Shown: positions 9,750 through 19,161 of the stretch, one piece after another
How positions within the stretch are numbered: position 1 is the stretch's first letter
Layout of the letters: every line of letters starts with the position of its first letter
Origin: Acinetobacter calcoaceticus
Lineage (GTDB): Bacteria > Pseudomonadota > Gammaproteobacteria > Pseudomonadales > Moraxellaceae
Reading direction: 5' to 3'
DNA length: 64,000 nucleotides
Assembly: GCF_016508255.1 (NCBI RefSeq)
Contig: NZ_JADVKT010000007.1
Coordinates: forward strand, 1-64,000
The notes under the pieces: generated by a model
What the model was told of the DNA's origin: nothing
The model's input: the letters and a program-made list of their open reading frames with translations, nothing else
The model's database searches: none
Translations under genes and position numbers: made by a program

Positions 9750-10547
9750 TTATTTTTGATAGCCAGAGTGCCAACGTAGTAAATAGCGTTCTAAAATCTG
9801 TGCTAAAACATCTGCTAACTTACCTAATAGGGCATAAAGAAGAATACCGACTAGCACTACATCTGTTTGTAAAAATTCCCGTGCATTCATGGTCATATAG
9901 CCAATACCTGCCTGAGCAGAAATGGTTTCAGCAACAATGAGTAATACCCAAACCAAGCCTAAAGCAAAGCGTAAACCGACTAAAATTGATGGCATTGCAC
10001 CGGGCAGAATGATTTCTTTATAAAGCTGCCAACGAGAAAGGCCATAGCTTTTACCCATTTCAATGAGCTGAGGGTCAACTGACCGAATACCGTGATAAGT
10101 GTTGATATAAATCGGAAAAAAAACACCTACAGCGACTAAAAATAATTTGGCAGTTTCATCAATCCCGAACCACAAAATTACGAGCGGAATAAGCGCAAGA
10201 GCTGGAATATTACGAATCATTTGTAAGGTCGTATCGAGCAGGGTAGATGCAAAACGTGAAGACCCATTCAGCAGACCTAATAGCAAACCTAAACCACCAC
10301 CAACCAAAAGACCAATCAAAGCGCGACCAGCACTTACTTTAACGTGATGCCATAATTCTCCACTAAGGAGGAGATGCCAAAAAGCGGAAACCACAGCAGT
10401 CGGTGCAGGCAAAATACGGTTCTCTAAAAGACCCGAGCTTGAGGCAATTTGCCAAATAACCAATAGAACAATAGGGAAAATCCAAGGCAGCAAACGCTGC
10501 CCGATTTGCTTGGTTCCACGTGAAACAATGCTTTCAGCTTTGCTCAT
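9750..10547 (-). CDS. ssuC: Aliphatic sulfonate ABC transporter permease
   Basis: 265-residue inner-membrane permease with six membrane segments. The EAA-like loop, with [20 protein letters not shown] at about 165-184, docks on the ATPase. The start ATG overlaps the ssuD stop codon, so translation is coupled. Family members carry alkanesulfonates, taurine or nitrate; the fused context with ssuD argues for sulfonates. Normal length. Confidence 0.93.
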   Translation of the reverse strand: MSKAESIVSRGTKQIGQRLLPWIFPIVLLVIWQIASSSGLLENRILPAPTAVVSAFWHLLLSGELWHHVKVSAGRALIGLLVGGGLGLLLGLLNGSSRFASTLLDTTLQMIRNIPALALIPLVILWFGIDETAKLFLVAVGVFFPIYINTYHGIRSVDPQLIEMGKSYGLSRWQLYKEIILPGAMPSILVGLRFALGLVWVLLIVAETISAQAGIGYMTMNAREFLQTDVVLVGILLYALLGKLADVLAQILERYLLRWHSGYQK

Positions 10548-11725
10548 GCAGGCTCCTTGACGGAACTATTTTGCTTCTTCTCGTCTGGAACATAGTTGTT
10601 GGCAATAATTTCACCAAATGGCCCAGTCAGGTTTGGCTGAGCAAGTTTAGCGCGAGTTTCGATTGGTAATAACGGGAATACTAATTCTGCAAAACGGATT
10701 GATTCTTCAAGATGCGGATAGCCTGAGAAAATAAAAGTATCGATACCTAAGTCAGCATATTCCTGAATACGGGCAGCAACGGTTTCTGGGTCACCTACAA
10801 GCGCCGTTCCAGCTCCACCACGGACTAAGCCAATGCCGGCCCAAAGGTTTGGAGATACTTCAAGCTTGTCTCGGTTGCCGCCGTGTAGAGCCGCCATACG
10901 TTGTTGGCCTACAGAGTCCATTTGTGCAAATTTTTTCTGTGCAGCAGCGATAGTTGCATCATCAAGATATTGGATAAGCTCATTGGCAGCTGCCCAAGCT
11001 TGTTCATTGGTTTCGCGAACAATCACATGCAAACGAATGCCATAAGTTAATTTACGGCCTTTTGCCTCAGCTTTAGCACGAACATGTTCGACCTTCTGTT
11101 TGACTGCCGCTGGAGGCTCACCCCAAGTGAGGTAAGTATCGACTTGTTCTGCTGCAAGGTCGACAGCAACATCTGAAGAACCACCAAACCATAGCGGTGG
11201 ATAAGGCTTTTGCACAGGTGGGTAGAGCAGTTTAGCGTCATCTACTTGTAAACGTTCACCGTGGAAGGTAAATGCTTCACCGGTATGTGAGCGTGTCAAA
11301 ATTTCACGCCAGATTTTTACATATTCATTGGCTGTTTGATAACGTGTTGAGTGATCTTCATATAAACCATCACCGCGTAGTTCAGCTTCATCACCACCAG
11401 TGACTAAGTTGAGTAACACACGACCATTCGACAAGCGGTCAAATGTTGCGGCCATACGTGCTGCTAAAGCTGGTGTAGTTACGCCTGGGCGTAAGGCAAC
11501 TAAAAACTTAAGGTGTTGAGTTGCGTCAATGAGGCTGGCCGCTGTAATCCATGGATCTTCACATGAACGACCAGTTGGAATAAGTACGCCTTCATAACCC
11601 AAATTATCTACCGCCACAGCAATTTGCTTCATATAGGCATGGTCAACCTGACGAGCGCCTTTACTTGTACCTAAATAGCGACTATCACCGTGGGTAGGAA
11701 TAAACCAGAAAATTTTCATGTGCAT
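10544..11725 (-). CDS. ssuD: FMNH2-dependent alkanesulfonate monooxygenase
   Basis: 393-residue luciferase-like monooxygenase that splits C1 and longer alkanesulfonates to aldehyde plus sulfite, providing sulfur under sulfate starvation. The N-terminus [20 protein letters not shown] is almost the family signature, and DHAYMKQIA and [15 protein letters not shown] follow. The first two Met codons (MHMK) are both usable starts. It needs reduced FMN from a partner reductase (SsuE), and no ssuE is in this operon. Placed between the binding-protein and permease genes, unlike the E. coli order ssuEADCB only in having two ssuA-like genes and lacking ssuE. Confidence 0.95.
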   Translation of the reverse strand: MHMKIFWFIPTHGDSRYLGTSKGARQVDHAYMKQIAVAVDNLGYEGVLIPTGRSCEDPWITAASLIDATQHLKFLVALRPGVTTPALAARMAATFDRLSNGRVLLNLVTGGDEAELRGDGLYEDHSTRYQTANEYVKIWREILTRSHTGEAFTFHGERLQVDDAKLLYPPVQKPYPPLWFGGSSDVAVDLAAEQVDTYLTWGEPPAAVKQKVEHVRAKAEAKGRKLTYGIRLHVIVRETNEQAWAAANELIQYLDDATIAAAQKKFAQMDSVGQQRMAALHGGNRDKLEVSPNLWAGIGLVRGGAGTALVGDPETVAARIQEYADLGIDTFIFSGYPHLEESIRFAELVFPLLPIETRAKLAQPNLTGPFGEIIANNYVPDEKKQNSSVKEPA

Positions 11726-11745
11726 TACCTATATGTATGTTGAAA

Positions 11746-12729
11746 TTACTTGGCAACCCAAACAGCTTGTTTGATGCTGATTGGTTTTGGAATGATGCCT
11801 TGTTGAGTAAAGATGTCAGCGAGCTGCTGTTGCTCGGCAATAACTTTGCTGTTGAGCGGAGCTGCCGATGATGGGCGTGGACGGCGTTTAATAAATAGGT
11901 CACTGGTGGCAGGTTTGAGTCCTGTACTTTGACCAATGGCAGTTGCCGTTTCTGCTTGATGGCTTTGAACCCATTTGTCGGCTTGATTAATTTGTTTGAT
12001 GAGTCCTGAGACAGCTTTAGGATATTGCTTAACAAAATTTGGAGCGGCTAAGTAAAAGGTATAATTCGGGCTTAAGCCTTTACCTGATGCAAGAATGCGA
12101 GCCTGATCTTCTAATTGTGCTGAAGCGAAGTAAGGATCCCAAATTGCCCATGCATCAACAGCTCCTTTTTGAAATGCAGCACGAGCATCGGCAGGTGTAA
12201 GCCAGATTGGAGTAATATCGCTCCATTTTAGGCCTGCTTTACGCACTGCTTGTACGAGTAAATAGTGGGAGCTAGAACCTTTTTGCAGTGCAATACGCTT
12301 GCCTTTCAGGTCTTTAAGTTGAGTTAACTGTGAGTTTTTAGGAACTAAAATTGCCGATGCCAATGGCTTAGCTGCTTCATAGGCAATGTAATATAAAGGC
12401 TTGCCAGCTGCTTGAGCATAGACCGGAGGGGTGTCCCCAGTAACGCCTACATCAAGTGAACCGACAGCCAAAGCTTCTAAAATTTGAGGGCCCGCAGGGA
12501 ACTCATTCCAAGTGATTTTGGCATTTGGAAATTCTTGTTCAAATAATTTTTGCTGTTTGGCAATTGCAAAGTTAATCGAGCTTTTTTGAAAACCGATACG
12601 AAGTTCTTTTACAGTAGGGTCAATTGCCCAAGCGGGTGCGGCAATTGTTAAACCTAATACAGCGACTGCGCTAAAGCGCTTAACTAATTGAGTCCATTGA
12701 CCCTTATTAAATAATGACTGGTGTTGCAT
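11746..12729 (-). CDS. ssuA: Periplasmic sulfonate-binding protein, SsuA type (first copy next to ssuD)
   Basis: About 327 residues from an ATG with AAGGA 7 bases upstream; ATG codons 2 and 11 codons earlier are also possible. Cleavable Sec signal peptide (hydrophobic AVAVLGLTIAAPAWA, cut after AWA). The mature part has the SsuA/TauA fold: ELRIGFQK, WNEFPAGPQILEAL, VGVTGDTPPVYAQAAGKPL and DARAAFQKGAVDAWAIWDPY are the typical ligand-pocket segments. It delivers sulfonates to SsuBC. The upstream neighbour is a lipidated paralogue clearly similar along its length, which suggests tandem duplication with divergence. Confidence 0.92.
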   Translation of the reverse strand: MQHQSLFNKGQWTQLVKRFSAVAVLGLTIAAPAWAIDPTVKELRIGFQKSSINFAIAKQQKLFEQEFPNAKITWNEFPAGPQILEALAVGSLDVGVTGDTPPVYAQAAGKPLYYIAYEAAKPLASAILVPKNSQLTQLKDLKGKRIALQKGSSSHYLLVQAVRKAGLKWSDITPIWLTPADARAAFQKGAVDAWAIWDPYFASAQLEDQARILASGKGLSPNYTFYLAAPNFVKQYPKAVSGLIKQINQADKWVQSHQAETATAIGQSTGLKPATSDLFIKRRPRPSSAAPLNSKVIAEQQQLADIFTQQGIIPKPISIKQAVWVAK

Positions 12730-12801
12730 ATTCATATCCTTGTTCCCCTTGAGGTCAGGCACAGCATTTATATGATTATTGAAGCTGTGCCCAAGCTGGG
12801 T

Positions 12802-13770
12802 TTATTTCAGTTTTAAAATGGCATCTTGAATGGTGAGTTTGTTTGGAATGAGCTTTTGCGCATAAAAGGCATCAGCAACATATTGTTGTTCTTGTGCCAC
12901 CTTGTCAGAGATTGGCTGAACTCCAAAACCCATACGTGAAATGGAAGTTTTAAGTACATCAAACTCAAGTGCTGTAGGTTTTTCGAGTAGCTTTGCAGCT
13001 TCATCTTGATGCGAACTGACCCATTCAGTTGTCTGGTTAAGTGTTTGGACAACGGTGTTTAAAACTTTTGGATTCTTTTCTGCAAATTTACGGTCAGCTA
13101 GATAGAACTGATGATTGCTTACTAAATTTTCACCTGTTGCTAAAACTCGAGCTTGAATTTGATGCTCAGCTGCTGCAAAGAACGGATCCCAAATAACCCA
13201 TGCATCTACAGCACCTTTTTCAAAGGCAGCACGTGCGTCGGATGGCGGTAAATAAACAGGTTGAATATCACTTAATGTTAAGTGGTTCGCTTCTAGAACT
13301 TTTAATAATAGATAATGAACATTCGAACCTTTATTAAGAGCAACACGTTTGCCTTTTAAATCTTTAATAGACTGAATTGGAGAGTCTTTTTGTACCAATA
13401 ATGCTTCGGCTTTTGGCGCAGCAGGTTGGTTTGCGACATAGACTAAATTTGGATTGGCGGCTTGAGCAAAAATAGGTGGTGCTTCACCTGCTTCACCGAG
13501 TGAAACGCTCCCTACATTTAAGCCTTCAAGTAATTGAGGACCAGCAGGAAATTCCACCCATTTCACTTGCACGCCTTGATCTTTTAATGCTTTTTCTAAG
13601 TCACCACGTGCTTTTAAAATAGGAAGGATGCCATATTTTTGATAGCCGATATTTAAAGTTGTGGTGGTTTTTTCCTCTTTTTTGGCACAACCTCCTAGCA
13701 TCATCACTCCCGCAAGGCTGGCTGCAACAACTGTATATTTTGCCCATGAGGTTGATTTAAAAAGTGCCAT
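12802..13770 (-). CDS. Sulfonate-binding lipoprotein, SsuA paralogue
   Basis: 322-residue SsuA-type solute-binding protein and first gene of the ssu operon. Its signal peptide ends in the lipobox LGGC (Cys at about 28), so this copy is lipid-anchored while the next one is soluble. Shared segments with the downstream paralogue include WVEFPAGPQLLEGL, DARAAFEKGAVDAWVIWDPF and KGKRVALNKGSNVHYLL. The two binding proteins probably widen the range of sulfonates or sulfate esters fed to one SsuBC transporter. Which ligand each prefers cannot be told here. Confidence 0.88.
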   Translation of the reverse strand: MALFKSTSWAKYTVVAASLAGVMMLGGCAKKEEKTTTTLNIGYQKYGILPILKARGDLEKALKDQGVQVKWVEFPAGPQLLEGLNVGSVSLGEAGEAPPIFAQAANPNLVYVANQPAAPKAEALLVQKDSPIQSIKDLKGKRVALNKGSNVHYLLLKVLEANHLTLSDIQPVYLPPSDARAAFEKGAVDAWVIWDPFFAAAEHQIQARVLATGENLVSNHQFYLADRKFAEKNPKVLNTVVQTLNQTTEWVSSHQDEAAKLLEKPTALEFDVLKTSISRMGFGVQPISDKVAQEQQYVADAFYAQKLIPNKLTIQDAILKLK

Positions 13771-14103
13771 GAGATTTTATGCTCCCCGAAAGAGAAAAAG
13801 AAAAATAATTGGATGAGCAGATACCCTAAAGGGATTTTTATTTCATAAAAAATAAGTATTCGGTCTTTATTTATGCAAAAAAAAGCTAAAAACATTAGGC
13901 TATAAACTTATGCAAAAAAATGATTTGTTAAATAGAAGAATATTTATTGATTTATCGTTAAGTTTTTGTAAATAAAATAAAAAATATTAAAATGCTAAAA
14001 AATGAAGATTTAAAAAAAGTACAACCATAAAATAATAGAGCTTATGGTCATACTTTTTTAGCTAAGCTTAGCTGAAATAAGAATATCTTAAAAACAGCAA
14101 AAG
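13771..14103 (-). promoter_or_regulatory. ssu operon upstream region with a 13-bp direct repeat
   Basis: 333 bases without a gene, very AT-rich. It must hold the ssu operon promoter on the minus strand. TTATGCAAAAAAA occurs at 13871-13883 and again at 13908-13920, a direct repeat 37 bases apart that could be a regulator-binding site (for example a CysB/Cbl-type LysR protein), though I cannot match it to a known motif. A perfect 14-bp palindrome AGCTAAGCTTAGCT lies at 14060-14073, past the argA stop. No convincing -35/-10 pair could be fixed. Confidence 0.45.
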
Positions 14104-15459
14104 CTAAGGAAGCAATTTCTTAAAGACCAAAGAGTTTCTTTGGTAGTTATATAGTTCCTGACGGGCATTAGGTAAATCATCAACACTGACTTGATGGAAA
14201 CCATGTTCTAAAAACCAATGTGCGGTACGCGTTGTTAAAACAAATAATTGACGAATACCTTGTTGCTTGGCCTTTTCTTCAAGGAACTGCAAAATCTGGC
14301 TACCACGGTTTGATTTACGATAGCTCGGATGTACTGCAACACAGGCAATTTCTGCTGAACGTGTTTCTTTAAATTCGGTTGGAATTGGATAAAGGGCAGC
14401 ACAGGCCAAAATCATACCGTCGCGTTCAATGACCGCAAATTGGCTGATTTCTTGCTCTAGACGTTCACGTGAACGATAAACCAAGATGCCTTCTTCTTCT
14501 AAAGGGCGTAATAAATTCATTAAGCCACCCACATCTTTAATATGGGCTGTGCGGACTTCTTCATAATGCGCATCGGTAATCATCGTTCCTATGCCATCTC
14601 GAGTAAATAACTCTTCGAGAAGGGCACCATCATAGGCATAAGAAATTAGATGGACACGGTGTACACCGGATAAGGACGCTTTTTTTGCTTCTTGTAAATG
14701 TAGAGTTAAGGTTGGGCTGCTGGTTTGATATTGTTGAATATAGTAGTCCAGTTGATGAGGGCTTAATTCACGCAATAACTGTCCTTCTTCGTTAAGCAAA
14801 CCTTGTTGCTCACCTAAAAAGATTAATTTATCTGCTTTCATATACGTCGCGGTTTTGGTCGCAACTTCTTCAGCTCTTAAATTAAATACTTCGCCTGTGG
14901 TCGAGTAACCAGTCGGGCCAAGTAAAACAATATTGTCGTTATCAAGATGGCGTTGAATCGCATCGGTGTCTATTGAACGGACTTCACCAGTAAGCTGAAA
15001 GTCCATTCCATCACGAATACCATAGGGTTTAGCTGTTACGAAATTACCTGATACAACATCTATTCGAGCGCCGTACATTGGAGAGTTAGCTAATCCCATA
15101 GATAACAATGCTTCAATTTCTAAACGAATAGAGCCCACCGCACTCATCACACAGCTTAATGACTCACGTGTTGTAATACGACTGTTGTCATAAAAAGGGG
15201 TTTCAATTCCTTTATCTTTAAGGTTTTGATTAATTTGTGGGCGTGCGCCGTGTACTAAAATTAAACGGATACCAAGCGAATGCAATAAAGCAATATCATG
15301 AATGATATGTTCGAAATTAGGATCGCGCACGGCTTCACCGCCAAACATTAAAACAAAAGTTTTATCGCGATGGGCATTGATATAGGGTGCTGAATGTCGG
15401 AACCAATGTACATAATGTTGGGTGTTATTATGTGATTTCTCTAAAGACTTAGTTGGCAT
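14104..15459 (-). CDS. argA: N-acetylglutamate synthase (amino-acid N-acetyltransferase)
   Basis: 451-residue two-domain enzyme for the first step of arginine synthesis: acetyl-CoA plus glutamate gives N-acetylglutamate. N-terminal amino-acid-kinase-like domain (about 25-290; FVLMFGGEAV, LILVHGARPQIN) that in this family senses arginine. C-terminal GNAT domain (about 300-445; IACVAVHPSYRKSNRGSQIL is the acetyl-CoA loop). The length is as in the gamma-proteobacterial ArgA. Monocistronic with no clear terminator. Usually feedback-inhibited by arginine. Confidence 0.95.
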   Translation of the reverse strand: MPTKSLEKSHNNTQHYVHWFRHSAPYINAHRDKTFVLMFGGEAVRDPNFEHIIHDIALLHSLGIRLILVHGARPQINQNLKDKGIETPFYDNSRITTRESLSCVMSAVGSIRLEIEALLSMGLANSPMYGARIDVVSGNFVTAKPYGIRDGMDFQLTGEVRSIDTDAIQRHLDNDNIVLLGPTGYSTTGEVFNLRAEEVATKTATYMKADKLIFLGEQQGLLNEEGQLLRELSPHQLDYYIQQYQTSSPTLTLHLQEAKKASLSGVHRVHLISYAYDGALLEELFTRDGIGTMITDAHYEEVRTAHIKDVGGLMNLLRPLEEEGILVYRSRERLEQEISQFAVIERDGMILACAALYPIPTEFKETRSAEIACVAVHPSYRKSNRGSQILQFLEEKAKQQGIRQLFVLTTRTAHWFLEHGFHQVSVDDLPNARQELYNYQRNSLVFKKLLP

Positions 15460-15534
15460 ACCGATCTCGAATCAACAGCAAAAAGATATAAAGATGATTC
15501 TAAACAAAAAAGCTTAAAGCCGCATGTTTTAGAT

Positions 15535-15564
15535 AAAAAAACACCCAAATCTAAGTTTGGGTGT
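15535..15564 (-). terminator. Terminator of the first RcnB-like gene
   Basis: Stem ACACCCAAA / TTTGGGTGT with a 6-base loop, followed on the minus strand by six T. Confidence 0.85.
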
Positions 15565-15579
15565 TTAAATTTTTTGAAA

Positions 15580-15909
15580 TTAGTGAACCACTCTAATGAT
15601 TTTATGGCTTTGTTCATTTACAAGCACATAATTTCCGTTCACTTTATACCATTTTTGAAAACGCCCTGGCTTGTTCAATTTGTCATGTGAACGGTAGTCA
15701 ATTGCATAACGTGAGTGTTGATATTCACGGGGTACAACTTGACCTTCTCGCCAGATATTCGCATGGTCATCTTTGTGAATTACTTTAACAGGTCTGCCTT
15801 CATGATTTTGGTAGTTACCATGACGGTCATGATCATTTGGAGCAGCCATTGCGGTTGTTGCGATTAATCCACTCATTGAAAGAACAATCGCTGTTGTTAG
15901 TTTTTTCAT
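15580..15909 (-). CDS. RcnB-like periplasmic protein (109 aa)
   Basis: Sec signal peptide (about residues 1-22, cut after TAMA), then a His- and Asp-rich stretch (NDHDRHGNYQNHEGR) and a C-terminal segment with GQVVPREYQ, PGRFQKWYKVNGNYVLVN and a final IIRVV. This is the RcnB family architecture; E. coli RcnB is a periplasmic protein needed for nickel/cobalt homeostasis. The His-rich region could bind metal, but many family members have no assigned role. A paralogue lies next to it on the same strand with its own terminator, so the two are probably separate transcripts. Confidence 0.82.
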   Translation of the reverse strand: MKKLTTAIVLSMSGLIATTAMAAPNDHDRHGNYQNHEGRPVKVIHKDDHANIWREGQVVPREYQHSRYAIDYRSHDKLNKPGRFQKWYKVNGNYVLVNEQSHKIIRVVH

Positions 15910-16064
15910 TGTAAACCTCGAATGATCAATTTAATTTCGATAATTGAAGATTAGTGAACAATTAAAGATAAATCGTGAAGACTAAGAACAATAAATGTGA
16001 AAAATTTCTATGAAATAAGAAGAAAACTAGAATATAAATTTTCAATAATATATTGATATATAAT

Positions 16065-16099
16065 AAAAAAGGATAAAACCATGAGGTTTTATCCTTTTT
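16065..16099 (-). terminator. Terminator of the second RcnB-like gene
   Basis: Long stem AAAAAGGATAAAACC / GGTTTTATCCTTTTT with a 4-base loop; T-run on the minus strand. Confidence 0.92.
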
Positions 16100-16126
16100 G
16101 CTCAGCGATAACGAGGGTCTATCGCT

Positions 16127-16537
16127 TTAAAAACCGCGGATGCTAACAATACTATTGGAATCAGTGTCGACTAAAATATAGTCATTGTTGATTTTATACC
16201 ATTGTTGGTTACGGCCAGGTCTTGGCAAGTCATTATCTTTATAATCGACTTTATAGCCATTACCACGATAGTGCTGAGGCATGACATAGCCAGGCTGCCA
16301 TCTGTGCTGTTTTAGGCGTTCAAAGCCACGTTCTTCTCGCATACGGCGTTCATCACGGATACTGTCTTCATCATGATCACGTCCAAATCCGGGCCCACGG
16401 TCATTCCAGTCACCCCTAGATCCACCTTTAGGACCTTTCTGGCCATGGCCACGTTCAAAAGGAGGGTCAGCAAAACTCGCCATACTTGTGGTGAGTACGG
16501 TTATACATAGGGCTAAGATGGTGAACAACTTTTTCAT
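16127..16537 (-). CDS. RcnB-like periplasmic protein (136 aa)
   Basis: 136 residues from the ATG of MKKLFTILALC, which begins a good Sec signal peptide (cut near SFA); a 26-codon upward extension is open but would bury the signal peptide. The middle is low-complexity and highly charged (Gly, Arg, Asp, Glu: GQKGPKGGSRGDWNDRGPGF). The C-terminus has the RcnB-type motif PGYVMPQHYRG, PGRNQQWYKINNDYILVD and a final Ile-rich strand. Paralogous to the neighbour at 15580. Function unknown beyond family membership. Confidence 0.82.
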   Translation of the reverse strand: MKKLFTILALCITVLTTSMASFADPPFERGHGQKGPKGGSRGDWNDRGPGFGRDHDEDSIRDERRMREERGFERLKQHRWQPGYVMPQHYRGNGYKVDYKDNDLPRPGRNQQWYKINNDYILVDTDSNSIVSIRGF

Positions 16538-16665
16538 GATGCATCCTCGTTTACATCTGATGTCTCTCATGTTGAATACTGTACGCGCAAAATGCAGAGA
16601 AACTGTGAAGATCATTTAATGATTCAATTAAAATTACGGATAGATCCGGAGTTTTTTATCAATAA

Positions 16666-16707
16666 TAAAAAGGGCTTGGATATATCTTTTCAGGTATAGG
16701 CAAGCCC
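16666..16707 (-). terminator. Terminator after the yciK-like gene
   Basis: Stem GGGCTTG / CAAGCCC with a loop of about 22 bases, followed on the minus strand by TTTTTATTATTG. Confidence 0.7.
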
Positions 16708-16755
16708 GATGTGATGATCGGCTGTGATTTTATTTAGCTTTTCATCATCAACTTT

Positions 16756-17502
16756 TTAATCCTGCGCATCAATACTTTGACCATTGAGTGACAAGCTATC
16801 TTCCCCCATTAAATAGAGATAAGCAGGTAAGATTGACTCTGGTGTTGGTAATGTTTTTGGATCTTCTTCTGGATAGGCTTTGGCACGCATCGCGGTACGT
16901 GTTGCGCCTGGATTAATGCAGTTAAAGCGGATGTTAGGATAGGTATGCTCCGCCGCAAAAATTTTACTAACTGCTTCAATTGCAACTTTGGAGACTGAGT
17001 ATGCTCCCCATAAGGCGCGTGCTTCACGACCTACACCTGAACTGGTAAATACAACAGAGGCATTATCTGATTTTTGCAAAAGGGGTAAGAGAGCTTGCGT
17101 TAAGGCAAAAGGCGCACGCAAGTTAACTGACATCACATCATCCCAAGTTTCAGCTGGATAATGAGCTAGCTCCACTCGTTCACCTAAAATACCTGCATTA
17201 TGCAAAATGCCATCAAGGCGCCCAAATTGCTTTTCCAGCGTATTGACTAAGAAATCATAATCACGGTCAGAAGCACTCGAAAGTTGTAATGGTAAAATCG
17301 CTGGTTGCGGTGCACCCAGACTTTCAATTTCATCATAAATAACTTCAAGTTTATTTAAGGTTCTACCATGCAGTACAACGGTTGCACCATGTAGGGCATA
17401 ACTCAGAGCTGCAGCTCGCCCAATTCCATCACCAGCACCAGTGATTAAAATAATTCGATCTTTGAGTAGATCCGGACGAGGTTGGTATTCTGAATATTTC
17501 AT
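16756..17502 (-). CDS. yciK: Short-chain dehydrogenase, YciK family
   Basis: 248-residue classical SDR. The nucleotide loop TGAGDGIGRAAAL is at about 21-33, NAGI at about 102-105, the catalytic Ser in FTSSGVG and YSVSK at about 168-172. The gene order ubiG-mupP-yciK is the one found in Pseudomonas and relatives. It is an NAD(P)-dependent oxidoreductase with unknown substrate. It lies 67 bases after mupP, probably in the same transcript, and ends at a terminator. Confidence 0.92.
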   Translation of the reverse strand: MKYSEYQPRPDLLKDRIILITGAGDGIGRAAALSYALHGATVVLHGRTLNKLEVIYDEIESLGAPQPAILPLQLSSASDRDYDFLVNTLEKQFGRLDGILHNAGILGERVELAHYPAETWDDVMSVNLRAPFALTQALLPLLQKSDNASVVFTSSGVGREARALWGAYSVSKVAIEAVSKIFAAEHTYPNIRFNCINPGATRTAMRAKAYPEEDPKTLPTPESILPAYLYLMGEDSLSLNGQSIDAQD

Positions 17503-17569
17503 TGGTAAACCTCCTTCTTTTTATATTGATAAAACAATTAGCGTTAAAAAAGCCTATAAAACTCTAGTG

Positions 17570-18271
17570 TTAACTTATCATACGCTGATTCTTCTGTAGA
17601 GCAGGAAGCTTTTGACGTAACATATCGTGTAATTCTGTCACCGTATTTACAATCGAATCGGCTTGCCATGCAGCTAAATCATCGCGGTGTTCAATCGGCA
17701 GGTAACCGTATGCAGCCAAAATAGTATACATATTGGCATTGCGACCAGCATCAATATCACGTGGGTGGTCACCCACATAAATAATTTCATTTGCCGGAAT
17801 ATTTAGCTGTTTAGCAGCCAGATACATCGGTTCAGGATCAGGTTTCGTTTTACTGACATCTTCAGGGCAAACTAAAACTGCACAGCGTTCGGTCAGATTT
17901 AACTTTTCTAAAAGCGACTCACTTAAACCGCGGGGCTTATTGGTCACAATACCCCATGGAATCTGCTCGGCTTCTAACTCTTCTAGAAGTTGATACATCC
18001 CTTCAAATAAGTCTGTATCAACCACAATATTATTGCCGTAAATATCTAGAAAGTTTTGTCGATGCGCCAAGAAAATTGGATTGGCAACATCCATCTCTGG
18101 ATAGACCAATTTGACCATCGCACGAGCGCCTTCAGAAACCTGAGTACGAATCAGATCTGCTTCAACAACGGGACGTCTTGCATCAAGACACATTTGTTGA
18201 ATAATACGAATGAAGTCAGCAGCCGTATCAATAAGAGTGCCATCTAAATCAAATAAAACAGCTTTCATCAT
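17570..18271 (-). CDS. mupP: N-acetylmuramic acid 6-phosphate phosphatase (HAD hydrolase)
   Basis: 233-residue HAD phosphatase. Motif [10 protein letters not shown] (residues 8-16) holds the nucleophile Asp, motif II is in IVTNKP (about 108-113), motif III and IV are K...GDHPRDID. Often annotated phosphoglycolate phosphatase (gph), but its position between ubiG and yciK is that of Pseudomonas MupP, which dephosphorylates MurNAc-6-P in the cell-wall recycling bypass to UDP-MurNAc. AmpD, another recycling enzyme, is encoded 10 kb away. The start overlaps the ubiG stop (ATGATGA), so translation is coupled. Confidence 0.88.
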   Translation of the reverse strand: MMKAVLFDLDGTLIDTAADFIRIIQQMCLDARRPVVEADLIRTQVSEGARAMVKLVYPEMDVANPIFLAHRQNFLDIYGNNIVVDTDLFEGMYQLLEELEAEQIPWGIVTNKPRGLSESLLEKLNLTERCAVLVCPEDVSKTKPDPEPMYLAAKQLNIPANEIIYVGDHPRDIDAGRNANMYTILAAYGYLPIEHRDDLAAWQADSIVNTVTELHDMLRQKLPALQKNQRMIS

Positions 18272-18981
18272 GCACCTGTATTTATGGTGTGAACCATATA
18301 ATTAACATCGACATTTGGCGCTAACCAGTAATGCTTGGTAATTGGGTTATAGTGCAGCCCAGTCATTTCTTTCAAAGTGAGGCCTGCATTGCGAATATCA
18401 TGAGCCATTTCAGAAGGGCGAATAAATTTATGATAATCGTGAGTGCCTTTTGGCAACATACGTAGTACGTATTCTGCACCAATAATGGCAAATAAATATG
18501 ACTTTGGATTACGGTTAATGGTCGAAAAGAACACGTGGCCGCCCGGTTTAACCAAAGCCTGACATGCTTTTACAATAGAAGCAGGATCTGGAACATGTTC
18601 CATCATTTCCATGCAAGTCACCACATCATATTGGCCTGCTTGTTCTTGTGCTAATTCTTCTACAGGAATTTGGCGATATTCAATATTTTGAACATTCTCT
18701 TGTTGAGCATGCAAGCGACCTACAGCTAGAGGGGCTTCACCCATATCAATGCCCAGTACATCTGCTCCACGACGAGCCATACTCTCGGCCAAAATACCGC
18801 CACCACAGCCAACATCAAGTACTTTTTTATCAGCAAGACCGTCTACACGTTCATCAATCCAGTTTAAACGTAGTGGATTAATTTGATGAAGTGGGCGAAA
18901 TTCAGAATGTTGATCCCACCATTTGGCAGCAAGTGCTTCAAACTTTGCGATTTCTTGTAAGTCAACATTCAATTGCGACAT
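18268..18981 (-). CDS. ubiG: Ubiquinone biosynthesis O-methyltransferase
   Basis: 237-residue SAM-dependent methyltransferase for both O-methylations in ubiquinone synthesis. Motif [14 protein letters not shown] is at about 55-67, and the N-terminal [20 protein letters not shown] segment and [10 protein letters not shown] are UbiG hallmarks. A peripheral membrane enzyme with the Ubi complex in related bacteria. First gene of ubiG-mupP-yciK and divergent from dsbA, with a 180-base shared upstream region. Confidence 0.96.
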   Translation of the reverse strand: MSQLNVDLQEIAKFEALAAKWWDQHSEFRPLHQINPLRLNWIDERVDGLADKKVLDVGCGGGILAESMARRGADVLGIDMGEAPLAVGRLHAQQENVQNIEYRQIPVEELAQEQAGQYDVVTCMEMMEHVPDPASIVKACQALVKPGGHVFFSTINRNPKSYLFAIIGAEYVLRMLPKGTHDYHKFIRPSEMAHDIRNAGLTLKEMTGLHYNPITKHYWLAPNVDVNYMVHTINTGA

Positions 18982-19161
18982 GGTGCTACCTCTAAACTTG
19001 AGTTATCTTTTTGGATATAGTTCGCCGTTAGTGTAGCGATTATTGGGAAAAAAGCGATAAACCCAATAAAAAACTTCACAGAAGCAAAACGAATTTAGCA
19101 TATTTGTTTTATATTTAGGGCATAAGCTAATGCATAACAACTTAGAGGAAAAGCTGTAACA

